Source: Streptomyces canus 299MFChir4.1 (GTDB taxonomy: Bacteria; Actinomycetota; Actinomycetes; Streptomycetales; Streptomycetaceae). From it: DNA of 64,000 nucleotides. Under the pieces are notes generated by a model that was given only the letters and a program-made list of their open reading frames with translations, was not told the origin of the DNA and ran no database searches. Where the stretch lies: positions 46,620-110,619 of the forward strand of contig NZ_KB911598.1 in NCBI RefSeq assembly GCF_000383615.1, in the 5' to 3' direction. Below, one piece after another: positions 9,279-17,464 of this stretch (position 1 is the first letter of the stretch; each line of letters begins with the position of its first letter). Position numbers and translations under genes: made by a program.

Positions 9279-9683
9279 GTGGTCACACTTGAAGCCGAAG
9301 AGGTCTACGCGCTCGCGCCGTATGCCAAGACGCTCGGGGTCGAGTTCGAGGAGATCGCGGCGGCCGGCGTCCGGGCCAGGCTGGCGCACGATCTCTCCCT
9401 TTCCACGGTGGGCGGCGGCCTCCACGGAGGGGCGTTGATGGGGCTCGCCGATGTGTGTGCCGCCGTGTGCGCCGCCCTCAACGGACCAGTGGGCGCCGCA
9501 CCCGCCACCGTGGAGTCGAGCACGCACTTTCTGCGGCCCGCACGCACGAGCGTCGTCGCGACAGCCCGTCCCCTGCGGCTGGGGCGCAACACCGTCATCG
9601 AGGTCGACGTGCACGACGAGAAGGGCGAACTGTGCGCCCGGGTGACCCAAGTGGTCACCGCCGTCGTGCCGAAGGCACCCTGA
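9279..9683 (+). CDS. PaaI-type hotdog thioesterase
   Basis: A 134-residue cytoplasmic hotdog-fold protein of the PaaI/YbgC-like acyl-CoA thioesterase group. Seen in it: GGGLHGGALMGLAD, the helix and catalytic-loop region of this family, and the paired strand ESSTHFLRPARTSVVATARPL. Such enzymes hydrolyse acyl-CoA thioesters; the acyl group cannot be told. GTG 9279 is chosen because it follows an SD-like GGGAG, and no better upstream start exists between it and the palindrome. The TetR gene follows 3 bases after the stop, so the two form a small operon, probably controlled by the regulator through the palindrome upstream. Confidence 0.85.
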   Translation: MVTLEAEEVYALAPYAKTLGVEFEEIAAAGVRARLAHDLSLSTVGGGLHGGALMGLADVCAAVCAALNGPVGAAPATVESSTHFLRPARTSVVATARPLRLGRNTVIEVDVHDEKGELCARVTQVVTAVVPKAP

Positions 9684-9686
9684 TTC

Positions 9687-10337
9687 ATGTCTGCGACCGG
9701 TTCCCGGGTGCGCGCCGCCAAGGGCCAGGGCGGCCTGCTCCGAGACCAGCTCCTCGACATCGCCGATCAGCTGCTGGAGGACGGGGGCGCCGAGGCGCTG
9801 ACGATTCGTGCCGTGGCGACAAGTGCGGGAGTCAGCCCGCCGGCCGTCTACCTCCACTTCGCCTCGAAGCGGGAGCTCGTCCATGCGACGTGCCTGCGGG
9901 TATGGAGCTCCCTGTTCGGGGAGTTGGAAGCCGTGTCGCGGGACATCCCGGATCCCGTGACGGCGCTGTACGAGATCTGCGTCGCCTACATCGCGTTCGG
10001 ACTTCGTCATCCTTCCCAGTACCGGCTCGTGATGACGGGGGAGGCCACCGAGGCCAGCCGCCGGAACGAGGACGAATGCTTCCGCTATTTCCGGGACAGG
10101 GTCGCGGCGTGTGCTGATGCCGGGGTTCCGGTGACGAGCAGGACCGAGACCGCCAGGGTGTTGTGTGCCGGCGTGCACGGGGCGGTTTCCCTGCTCATCC
10201 ACCAAGACCGTGACGCCTGGCCTCCGGACCGCGACCGCTACGTCGGACGGGCGGCGTCCTCTGCCGTCCACGGCGCGCTTCGCACCGCATCCCGCACGTC
10301 CGGACCCTCGATGGTCGACGTGACGCGGCCGGGCTGA
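9687..10337 (+). CDS. TetR/AcrR family transcriptional regulator
   Basis: A 216-residue repressor-type protein. The N-terminal TetR helix-turn-helix is at about residues 20-65 (ALTIRAVATSAGVSPPAVYLHF). The C-terminal part resembles the WHG-type TetR ligand domain, with an MTGEAT stretch after FGLRHPSQYRLV. It is the second gene of the thioesterase operon, and the 45-bp palindrome at 9224-9268 is its likely operator. The inducer may be an acyl-CoA or fatty-acid-like compound in view of the partner enzyme; that is inference. It ends 1 base before a bidirectional terminator hairpin. Confidence 0.9.
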   Translation: MSATGSRVRAAKGQGGLLRDQLLDIADQLLEDGGAEALTIRAVATSAGVSPPAVYLHFASKRELVHATCLRVWSSLFGELEAVSRDIPDPVTALYEICVAYIAFGLRHPSQYRLVMTGEATEASRRNEDECFRYFRDRVAACADAGVPVTSRTETARVLCAGVHGAVSLLIHQDRDAWPPDRDRYVGRAASSAVHGALRTASRTSGPSMVDVTRPG

Positions 10338-10364
10338 CCCCGGGTGCCTGGACGGCACCCGGGG
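10338..10364. terminator. Bidirectional terminator hairpin between convergent genes
   Basis: An 11-bp perfect stem (CCCCGGGTGCC / GGCACCCGGGG) with a 5-base loop lies between the stop of the TetR gene and the stop of the convergent GH5 gene. There is no long T-run, as is usual in high-GC actinomycetes. Confidence 0.8.
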
Positions 10365-10372
10365 CGGTTGGA

Positions 10373-12130
10373 TCAGACGACGGTACCGGTCACCGAACCG
10401 GCGTTCTTGGATACGTGGTAGGTCACGGCGGCGCCGCTCCAGAAGTGGAAGACGAGCGTGGCCTGCGTGTTGTCCCGGAGCGCGTTGAGGAAGTCGGAGG
10501 TCAGCAGGAGCCCGTCGCCGGAGTAGTCCGGGCTGAAGGACACGTTGAACTCCTGGTAGGGACTCCAGTTGACGGGCCCGGCGTTGGAGCCGTCGGCGTA
10601 GGTGGCCTCCATGGTCGCCAGCTGGTCACCCCGGTACTGGGTGGGGATGGTGAGACCGCTGGTGGAGCCGGTCGCGTCGGACAGCACCGGCCTGTCGTAC
10701 GTGGTCACGTAGATCTGCCAGGGCAGTCCGCCGGAGTACCGGGCCTCGATGGTCGCGTGGGTCCCGTAGGCGCGGTTGCCCGCGAGTCTGGTGAGGGCGG
10801 CGGCCGTGAGCGTGAGCTGGTTGCCGGAGACGGTGTAGTCCTTGCCTTGGGTGAGTCGGGTGCTGCCCTGCCAAAGCCCCTGGAAGGTGCGTCCGTTGGG
10901 GTTGAGGGTGAGGATCCGGGCGGTGATGGCGCTCGACTTCGCCAGGAAGATCCGGTCCGAGGAAGCGGTTCCCGAACGCGCGGTCCAGCTGGACCTGATC
11001 GCGGCGAACAGCGCCGGGTCGGTCCACCGCAGGGTCGTGCGGTTCAGGTAGGCGAAGGTTCCGGGGTCCCACAGGGCCGTGGTGACGCGGGCGGTGCGGG
11101 CCTCGTAGCCGAACCGCTCGAAGAACTTCAGCGCCTCGCCCCGCTCGACCCGGGAGGGGTGGTTGGAGTCGGGGTAGGCCAGCAGCCCGTACTCACCGTT
11201 GTAGACGGGGATGCCCTTGGAGGTGAAGGTGGCGCGGATCCGGGCGAAGTGGTCGGTCATGTCCTTCTGCGAGGTGGCGTCGAACTGCGTGCCGCCGGCG
11301 ACGTTCACGCTGAACGGGTAGTAGCCGTAGTAGTGCACGGTGACCACGAGGTTGCTGTCGTTGAACGACTTCATGTTCGCGGCCAGGGCGTCCAGGAAGG
11401 CCTGGCCGGAGTTCGTGTGCAGCGTGGGCAGGACGAGCAGCCGGGTCGAGTTGTTGCCGCCGGACTGGCGTACGACGCTGTGGAACGCGGTGTTGAGCTC
11501 GTCGTTGTACTGGATGCCCTGGGCGTCGGTGGTGTTGTTGAACTGCGGCTCGTTGTTGCTCTCCAGGAGCAGGGAGCGCGGGGAGTCCTTGAACGTGGCG
11601 GCGATCTGGGTCCAGGTGGCCTTGAAGCGGGCCAGGACGCCGTCATGGTCGGTGGGCATGGTGGCGATCCACTGCCACGAGTCGTGGTGGACGTTGAGCA
11701 CGACGTACAGGCCGTCGGCCAGCGCCCAGTCGACGACCTGCTTGACGCGGTTCATCCAGGTCGCGTCGATCGTGTACGGAGCCGAGGACGACTGGTGGTC
11801 GGTCCAGGTGACGGGGATGCGGACGCTGCGGAAGCCCTGGCTCTTGATGGTGTCGAACAGGGCCTTGGTGGCCGCCGGGTTGCCCCAGGACGTCTCGTCG
11901 GGGATGGCGTCCAGGGTGTTGCCCATGTTCCAGCTGGGCTGCATCGCCGCCACGGTGTCCATGGGGCTCGCGGCGAGCGAAAGCCGTGCCGGGAGCGAGC
12001 CCTGGTGGGCGGGTGCGGCGAGGGCCGCGGTGCTGGTCACCCCGATCATGGTGACCAGCGCCAGCAGGAGGCCCAGCACGCGGCCGGGACCACGGCTGCG
12101 GCGGCCGGTGGGGTGGTGCGTTCCCTTCAT
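10373..12130 (-). CDS. GH5 endo-beta-glucanase with CBM_X2 and CBM46 modules
   Basis: A 585-residue secreted endoglucanase. After the signal peptide (1 to about 39) comes a GH5 subfamily-4-like barrel with SWNMGNTLDAI, VNVHHDSWQW-type and LESNNEPQF motifs (acid/base Glu194) and VYNGEYGLL (nucleophile Glu313). The C-terminal 210 residues match the CBM_X2 plus CBM46 arrangement known from Bacillus Cel5B, an enzyme active on xyloglucan and mixed-linkage beta-glucan, so that is the likely substrate here. SD GAAGGG precedes ATG 12130. It lies 99 bases downstream of the GH43 gene on the same strand and may be read from the GH36 promoter, or have its own promoter in the gap, where I see no operator. 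Confidence 0.88.
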   Translation of the reverse strand: MKGTHHPTGRRSRGPGRVLGLLLALVTMIGVTSTAALAAPAHQGSLPARLSLAASPMDTVAAMQPSWNMGNTLDAIPDETSWGNPAATKALFDTIKSQGFRSVRIPVTWTDHQSSSAPYTIDATWMNRVKQVVDWALADGLYVVLNVHHDSWQWIATMPTDHDGVLARFKATWTQIAATFKDSPRSLLLESNNEPQFNNTTDAQGIQYNDELNTAFHSVVRQSGGNNSTRLLVLPTLHTNSGQAFLDALAANMKSFNDSNLVVTVHYYGYYPFSVNVAGGTQFDATSQKDMTDHFARIRATFTSKGIPVYNGEYGLLAYPDSNHPSRVERGEALKFFERFGYEARTARVTTALWDPGTFAYLNRTTLRWTDPALFAAIRSSWTARSGTASSDRIFLAKSSAITARILTLNPNGRTFQGLWQGSTRLTQGKDYTVSGNQLTLTAAALTRLAGNRAYGTHATIEARYSGGLPWQIYVTTYDRPVLSDATGSTSGLTIPTQYRGDQLATMEATYADGSNAGPVNWSPYQEFNVSFSPDYSGDGLLLTSDFLNALRDNTQATLVFHFWSGAAVTYHVSKNAGSVTGTVV

Positions 12131-12229
12131 CTCTGACCCTTCTGTGTCGGCCGAGCGGAGATTCCGCCCGTGGGGGGAGGTGCGTGCAGGTGGTCGAGGG
12201 AGGCGCGCCGGAGGGTGGGGGCTGGTCGG

Positions 12230-13756
12230 TCAGGGGCCGAGGGGGGCGTAGTGGCACCAGTCGAAGTGCACGGTGCCGGCCGAGGCGTACATGCCGATGA
12301 CCCGGCCGGTGAAGCCGCCGGCCACCTCGGTCGACAGGTAACGGCCGTCGAGGGATCCCAGTTCGGCGAACATGCCGTCCGGCTCCTCGATGCCGAAGGT
12401 GAGGGTGTCCGGCCCGGTGCGGGGGCCCCGGGGCGGAGCGGGGGAGACCCGGACGCCGAGCACCACGGGGCCGGAGGGTACCGGCCGGGAGGCCAGGACG
12501 GTGCGCAGGGGCCCGATACGGGCGTGCACCCGCACCTCTCCCTCGAACACCTCGATCTCGTAGTGGTGCTCCTCATCCAGGCGGACGGCGAGCCCGCCGC
12601 GCCCCTGGTCCGCGTCGACCCTGGTGCGTGCCTCGCAGGCCAGGTGCTGCTGCCGGCGGCCGACGAACACGACGTCCGGTTGGTCCAGGGAGTCGCCGCG
12701 GGCCCGCAGGGTCAGCCAGCCGGAGCGTTCCTTCGTCGTGCAGTGCTCCGGGGAGCGGTCACGCGGGGAGATCCACTGCGGGCGCAGTTCGCCGAGGTCG
12801 AAGTCGTCCCGCGCGGGCTCGGCCGGTCCGGGGACCAACGGCCAGGCAGGCGGGGGCAGTTCGAGCGGCACCTCGCCCACGACCGGCCAGTCGTCCACCC
12901 ACTGCACCGGCACCAGGAAGCTCTCGCGGCCCAGCACGTGCCAGCCCGGTGTGCCACCCCCCGGCCGCACGGCCAGCAGCATCATCCACCACGAGCCGTC
13001 GGGAGCCTGGACCAGATCAGCGTGCCCGGTGTTCTGGACGGGCCGGTTGGTGCCCCGGTGGGTGAGGACCGGGTTGTGCGGGCAGGGCTCGAACGGTCCT
13101 GAGGGGGACGGCCCGCGGGCGATCGAGACGGCGTGGCCGCGCTCGGTACCGCCCTCGGCGATGAGCAGGTACCAGTAGGCGCCGATGCGGTACAGATGCG
13201 GTGCCTCCGGAGCCATCGCATCGGGGCCACCGGACCACACCTTGTGCGGCTCTCCGAGCGTCCTGCCGGTGTACGGGTCCAGGCGGACCTGGGAGACTCC
13301 GGCGACCGTGCACCAGGCGGTGCCGTCCTCGTCCCAGGCGAGGTCCGGGTCGATGCCGGGCACCCCTGGCAGCCGTACCGGATCGGACCAGGGACCCGCG
13401 GGGTCGGTCGCCGTGAAGAGCATGTTGCCGTCACTGCTGACGTTGGTGACGATCAGCCAGAAGCGGCCGTCGTGATGGCGCAGGGTCGGCGCGTAGATGC
13501 CTCCCGAGGAGGGCGAGTCCAGCGGCAGCCGCAGCTGGCCCGGCCGGTCCAGGGCGTTGCCGATCTGCGTCCAGTGCACCAGGTCGCGGCTGTGGAAGAC
13601 GGGAATGCCGGGGAAGTACTCGAAGCTGGAGCACACGGCGTAGTAGTCCTCGCCCACCCGGCAGACGCTGGGGTCGGGGTGGAAGCCGGGGATCACGGGA
13701 TTGGACACGGTGGCTTCCGCCCCCTGCTCGTCTGTCACCTGGTCAAAACCTTTCAT
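12230..13756 (-). CDS. GH43 beta-xylosidase / arabinofuranosidase, cytoplasmic
   Basis: A 508-residue inverting glycosidase without signal peptide, so it probably acts on imported oligosaccharides. The five-bladed propeller opens with NPVIPGFHPDPS (base Asp28) and has a YAVCSSFEYFPGIPVFHSRDL stretch typical of GH43 subfamilies 11/12; GIDPDLAWDEDG carries the pKa-modulating Asp and APEAPHLYR the acid Glu. The C-terminal beta-sandwich is of the DUF1349-like type. ATG 13756 abuts the TAA of the GH36 gene, implying translational coupling. A GTG at 13738 has a better SD (AAAGG 10 bases upstream), so the protein may be six residues shorter. Xylosidase is more likely than arabinofuranosidase, but both are possible. 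Confidence 0.85.
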   Translation of the reverse strand: MKGFDQVTDEQGAEATVSNPVIPGFHPDPSVCRVGEDYYAVCSSFEYFPGIPVFHSRDLVHWTQIGNALDRPGQLRLPLDSPSSGGIYAPTLRHHDGRFWLIVTNVSSDGNMLFTATDPAGPWSDPVRLPGVPGIDPDLAWDEDGTAWCTVAGVSQVRLDPYTGRTLGEPHKVWSGGPDAMAPEAPHLYRIGAYWYLLIAEGGTERGHAVSIARGPSPSGPFEPCPHNPVLTHRGTNRPVQNTGHADLVQAPDGSWWMMLLAVRPGGGTPGWHVLGRESFLVPVQWVDDWPVVGEVPLELPPPAWPLVPGPAEPARDDFDLGELRPQWISPRDRSPEHCTTKERSGWLTLRARGDSLDQPDVVFVGRRQQHLACEARTRVDADQGRGGLAVRLDEEHHYEIEVFEGEVRVHARIGPLRTVLASRPVPSGPVVLGVRVSPAPPRGPRTGPDTLTFGIEEPDGMFAELGSLDGRYLSTEVAGGFTGRVIGMYASAGTVHFDWCHYAPLGP

Positions 13757-15892
13757 TTATCGGGTAGTTGGCGTGTGTTCTAGGCGGAGCAGCACCGCGG
13801 ACGGGGCCGTGGGCAGCGTCAGCGTGAGGTCGGCGGTGTCGGGGTTCCAGTCGATGCCGGCCCGGCTCACGGTGGGGTGGAGCACCTCGACGCGGTCCGC
13901 GCGGCCGCGGAGGTGGGGCAGGGGCAGCGAGCTCGTGGGCTCGGTGCCGGGGCGGCGCCAGACGGTGAGGTAGGTGGTGTCGGGGGTGTGCAGGGCCAGG
14001 GCGATCCAGGGGTCGTCCCAGGCCGGAAGGCCGAGGGGCCAGGACGGGACGGCGCGCGCGAGGTCGGCGCGGATGAGCTTGTACGTGGCGACGGCCTCGT
14101 GGACCAGGGCCAGGGCTTCCGGGCGCAGATCCGGCAGCCGACCGGAGAGATGGATCCGGCCCAGGAGGGCGTTGGCCAGGGTGAAGGCGACCTCGTCGAG
14201 CGAGTCCTCCGGCTGGGGGTAGGCCCAGACGGCTCCCTGTTCGGGGGTGACGGCGGTGGGCGCCGACGCCGCGATGGGTGCGTACAGCTGAAGGTTCTGC
14301 TGGTCGCTGGTGGACTGGAGCTGGAGCCGGGACAGCAGCGCGTGGTCCCAGCGCATCCCGCCGGAGGAGCAGTTCTCCACGACCAGGTGCGGGTAGCGGT
14401 CGAGGATGCCGTCGAGCCAGTCGAGGTGGGCGCGGTTGTGGCCGAGCAGGCCCGCGCCCGGGGTCTCGCCCGGGTGGGCGCTGGTGCCGGAGCCGGGGTC
14501 GATGTTGTGGTCGAGTTTGAGGTAGCCGACCCCCCACTCGCCGACCAGGCGGTCCACGACCCGGTCCAGGTGGGTTCGGGCGGCGGGGTGGCGCAGGTCC
14601 AGGTGGTGGCGGCCGGTCTCCGTGACGCGGACCCCGTCGCGGCGGAAGAACGCCTCGTCGGGCAGGGACTTGGCCATGGGGCTGCGGACGCCGATCACCT
14701 CCGGCTCCAGCCACAGGCCGGGCACCATGCCACGCTCGCGGATGCGGTCGAGGACCTCGTGGATTCCGCGCTCCCCGGGGAAGCGCGAGGCCGCCGGCTC
14801 CCAGGCGCCCACACTGTCCCACCAGCCGCCGTTCTCGCCGTCGTACCAGCCGGCGTCGATGACGAAGTACTCCGCGCCCGCCTCGGCCGCCGCGTCGATC
14901 AGCGGCAGCAGCTTCTCCGTGGTGGGGTCGCCCATCAGGCAGTTCATGTAGTCGTTGAAGATGACGGGCAACCGCTCGTGGTCGGCGTGCGGACGGCGGG
15001 CGGCACGGCGATAGCGAGTGAGCGCGGCGAACGCCTCGTCGGGGCCGCCCTCGTCGCCGAAGGCGAGGGCCACGGGCACGGTGGTGAACCGTGCGCCTGC
15101 CTCCAGGGGATGCCGCCAGCCGTGGTGGGTGTCGTTCGGGCCGAACAGGGCCAGGTACGCGAGCGTGTCCCGTTCGCCGCACTCCCAGTGCCAGCCGCCG
15201 CCGTTGTGCTCGATCTGCCACACCCAGGTACGGCCGAGACGACGGTCCGTCAGGCCGCCCATGGGCAGCCGGCCGCAGCTGGACCACACGCCCCGACCGG
15301 TCTGGGTGAACTCACCCTTGCCGTTGTCGAAGACGACACGATCGGCGAGGACCGGAGAGGTCACGCGCATCGGCCGGCGCTGCCAGCGGCACTCGGCGAC
15401 CCAGTCGTTCTCGGCCCACAACAGATCGGCGGCGGCGATGGCCTGCGGGCCGTCGGCGAGACAGCCCACGACGAGGGAGGAGACCGACTCCAGGTACAGG
15501 GTCGCCTCACCGTCGTTGCGCAGGGCCACCTCGGCACGCAGCACGGGCACGCCGTCCGGTGAGCGGTAGGTGACCTCGGCGACGAGACCGGTCTCGGGGT
15601 CGTGGAGCTCGACGTGCAGCACGTGCCAGTCACCGTCGCGGCCGATGCGGTGGGCGCGGTAGCGCAGCCGTCCGCCGAGGGACGTGTCGATCAGGCGTCC
15701 GCCCGACCAGGCGCGGCCGTGGCCCGCGGCCGTCACCTCCACCAGCGGCAGCGGGGGCCAGTTCCGCCGCTCGGGCCGCGGCCCGCCGGGCAGGCCGATC
15801 CGGGTGAGCCGGGGAGTGCCGTCCTCGTCGACGCCGATTTCGACCTCAAGGGCCTGATGGCCCCACCGGAGGGTCTGCGGTGCGCTGGTCAT
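13757..15892 (-). CDS. GH36 alpha-galactosidase, cytoplasmic
   Basis: About 711 residues from ATG 15892 (MTSAPQTLRWGHQ), chosen over the upstream in-frame start at 16069 because AAAGG lies 6 bases before it and the extra 59 residues look untranslated. The N-terminal beta-supersandwich precedes a barrel with VFDNGKGEFTQTG, PVIFNDYMNCLMGDPTTEKL, YFVIDAGWYDG, LWLEPEVIG, the nucleophile motif YLKLDHN and NCSSGGMRWD. No signal peptide is seen, so it should hydrolyse imported alpha-galactosides. First gene of a minus-strand set GH36-GH43-(GH5). Its promoter and two GAAGCGCTTC operators are at 16107-16239. Confidence 0.9.
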   Translation of the reverse strand: MTSAPQTLRWGHQALEVEIGVDEDGTPRLTRIGLPGGPRPERRNWPPLPLVEVTAAGHGRAWSGGRLIDTSLGGRLRYRAHRIGRDGDWHVLHVELHDPETGLVAEVTYRSPDGVPVLRAEVALRNDGEATLYLESVSSLVVGCLADGPQAIAAADLLWAENDWVAECRWQRRPMRVTSPVLADRVVFDNGKGEFTQTGRGVWSSCGRLPMGGLTDRRLGRTWVWQIEHNGGGWHWECGERDTLAYLALFGPNDTHHGWRHPLEAGARFTTVPVALAFGDEGGPDEAFAALTRYRRAARRPHADHERLPVIFNDYMNCLMGDPTTEKLLPLIDAAAEAGAEYFVIDAGWYDGENGGWWDSVGAWEPAASRFPGERGIHEVLDRIRERGMVPGLWLEPEVIGVRSPMAKSLPDEAFFRRDGVRVTETGRHHLDLRHPAARTHLDRVVDRLVGEWGVGYLKLDHNIDPGSGTSAHPGETPGAGLLGHNRAHLDWLDGILDRYPHLVVENCSSGGMRWDHALLSRLQLQSTSDQQNLQLYAPIAASAPTAVTPEQGAVWAYPQPEDSLDEVAFTLANALLGRIHLSGRLPDLRPEALALVHEAVATYKLIRADLARAVPSWPLGLPAWDDPWIALALHTPDTTYLTVWRRPGTEPTSSLPLPHLRGRADRVEVLHPTVSRAGIDWNPDTADLTLTLPTAPSAVLLRLEHTPTTR

Positions 15893-16106
15893 GGGTGCCT
15901 TTCCGGGGAGGTGGGGGAGGTCAGGCGACGCGAAGCACGGCGCGGCCGAGCACGGGCGGAGCACCGGTTCGGCAATGTGCCTGATCAGGAAGCGCCATCG
16001 GCCGTCGCCCGGGGCGTGCCGGGCGACGGACTCGGCCCGCGCGGGTGGACGAGGGCTGTGCGGTGCCACTCGTAGGTCATGGCGGCGGCCCTTCCCTTCA
16101 CCGTGT

Positions 16107-16118
16107 CGAAGCGCTTCG
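16107..16118. promoter_or_regulatory. LacI-type operator (CGAAGCGCTTCG), proximal
   Basis: A perfect 12-bp palindrome with a central CG step, as in LacI-family sites. It lies just downstream of the predicted transcription start of the GH36 gene, where a bound repressor would block initiation. A second copy is 122 bp upstream (16230-16239). No cognate regulator is adjacent. Confidence 0.7.
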
Positions 16119-16129
16119 CCTGGCCGGGA

Positions 16130-16158
16130 ACGTTAATGGCACATTTCCCGGGCAACAA
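16130..16158 (-). promoter_or_regulatory. Predicted promoter of the GH36-GH43 operon
   Basis: On the minus strand, TTGTTG (16158-16153) and TAACGT (16135-16130) are spaced by exactly 17 bases, a fair vegetative-type promoter. The start point would be near 16123, and the proximal operator then covers about +5 to +16. Confidence 0.55.
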
Positions 16159-16229
16159 GGGGTTGGCGGCGCCAAGAAACTTTCTTTTACCGGCGTCATC
16201 GACCGAGCTGTGGCCCCGATGGGAGAGTC

Positions 16230-16239
16230 GAAGCGCTTC
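16230..16239. promoter_or_regulatory. LacI-type operator (GAAGCGCTTC), distal
   Basis: A 10-bp perfect palindrome identical in core to the proximal site, with its centre 122 bp further upstream of the GH36 gene. Two identical sites flanking a promoter suggest looping by a LacI-type repressor. The rest of 16240-16493 shows no gene that I can support. Confidence 0.65.
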
Positions 16240-16493
16240 AACAATGTGCCAGAAAGCACCGCCAGGCGGCGGACATCTGGCAGGCGACGGCGGCACCAGC
16301 ACTCGGCGGGGGTGTCGAACGGCGTGCGACAGGTGGCAGTGCGGGTGCGCAACCGGAGCCGCAGGGTGAGCCGGAGGAGGGCAGGCAGCCCGTCAGAAAC
16401 GCGACGGGACGGTTCCCTCTGCGGCACGGCCCGACGCCCCGCCGGCAGGCCGCGAGCAGCCGACGCCCCGTCCGAAGGGCAACGGCACGCGGC

Positions 16494-17030
16494 TCAGTCC
16501 CACAGTTCACCGCTGTCGCACACCCGCGCACCCATGTTGCGCTCCATCATGTGCAGTGCCGCGTCCGCGAGGTCGGAGTGGATGTGGGCGACCGCGTCGC
16601 GCGGCACCACGACCTCGAAGTGGCGGATGTGGGCGTCGAGGGCGGAGTAGAGCACACACTGCTCCGTCACCTGGCCGCACAGCACCAGCCGTTCGATGTC
16701 CTGCTGGCGCAGCAGGTAGGACAGCGGCGTCTCGAAGAACACCGAGTGTCGTGCTTTGAGCACGAACAGCGACGAGCGGTCCGGTTTCACCGGTTCCACC
16801 AGGTCGGCGTGCGGCCCCGCGAGAGCCTGCTGCAGCAGCTCACCGTGATGAGAGCGCCACTCACCGAAGTTGTCATTGACGTAGATCACCGTGATGTCCT
16901 TCGACCGAGCTGTCCTCAGCAGGTCGGAGAGGACCGGAACCACCTTGCGAGCCGAGGGAAGCAGCAGTTCGGCGTCCTGGTGGTCGTAGGTGTTGATCAT
17001 GTCGATGACGATCAGCGCGGTCTTGCTCAT
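16494..17030 (-). CDS. Isochorismatase-like cysteine hydrolase
   Basis: A 178-residue cytoplasmic hydrolase from ATG 17030 (MSKTALIVIDMINTYDH). The longer upstream frame to 17204 has no family similarity and is discarded. The catalytic triad of the superfamily is visible: Asp10 in VIDM, Lys in LKARHSVFFETPL, and Cys in the VTEQCVLYSALDA loop. Members include isochorismatases, nicotinamidases and N-carbamoylases; the substrate is open. It is divergent from the metalloprotease gene and upstream of, but far from, the GH36 genes on the same strand. Confidence 0.88.
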   Translation of the reverse strand: MSKTALIVIDMINTYDHQDAELLLPSARKVVPVLSDLLRTARSKDITVIYVNDNFGEWRSHHGELLQQALAGPHADLVEPVKPDRSSLFVLKARHSVFFETPLSYLLRQQDIERLVLCGQVTEQCVLYSALDAHIRHFEVVVPRDAVAHIHSDLADAALHMMERNMGARVCDSGELWD

Positions 17031-17240
17031 GACCCCCGGGTTCCCAGTGCAAGGGGTGTCAACAGGGACTACGGCACTGTCCTTGGCCGGGCCGGGGGAG
17101 CGCGCCATGCTGCGGGTGCTGACCGGCCCCTCGACTCCCGGCTCGGCGATGACATCGACGCGGGGGACCGATGCTCCCTCGACGGCTGAAAACCGGCGCC
17201 CCATGTGCCGATTTGCCGGGTGCGCATGGTCAGTTCAAGC

Positions 17241-17267
17241 CGTTGTCTTGATGCTCACATGACAACG
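17241..17267. repeat. Short inverted repeat in divergent intergenic region
   Basis: CGTTGTC (17241-17247) and GACAACG (17261-17267) form 7-bp arms around 13 bases, in the 434-bp gap between the divergent isochorismatase and M4 protease genes. It could be an operator or a leader hairpin; nothing else is evident in the gap except the protease SD. Confidence 0.3.
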
Positions 17268-17451
17268 TTGGGCACGCAGTGCCACTCTTCTCCGAGAAAT
17301 CACAGTTCCCTCACAGGTGCAACGCGCGAGACCAGTCGCGTTTCCGTCACCCCCCACCTCCTTCCACCCGCATGCCGTGCAGCGCTCCGGACCGGCGTAC
17401 CCCGCCGATCCGCCTCGTCCACGGCCCCCACCACGGGCCGGCTCTCGTACC

Positions 17452-17458
17452 GAAGGAG
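17452..17458 (+). promoter_or_regulatory. Shine-Dalgarno that fixes a TTG start
   Basis: GAAGGAG, 6 bases before TTG 17465. It decides the M4 protease start; the in-frame ATG at 17279 has no SD and would add 62 residues before the signal peptide. Confidence 0.75.
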
Positions 17459-17464
17459 AACCCG

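Noticed and set aside
15893..16069. In-frame N-terminal extension of the GH36 protein
   Set aside because: SD AAAGG and family similarity begin at 15892; the extension lies downstream of the predicted promoter but has no SD.
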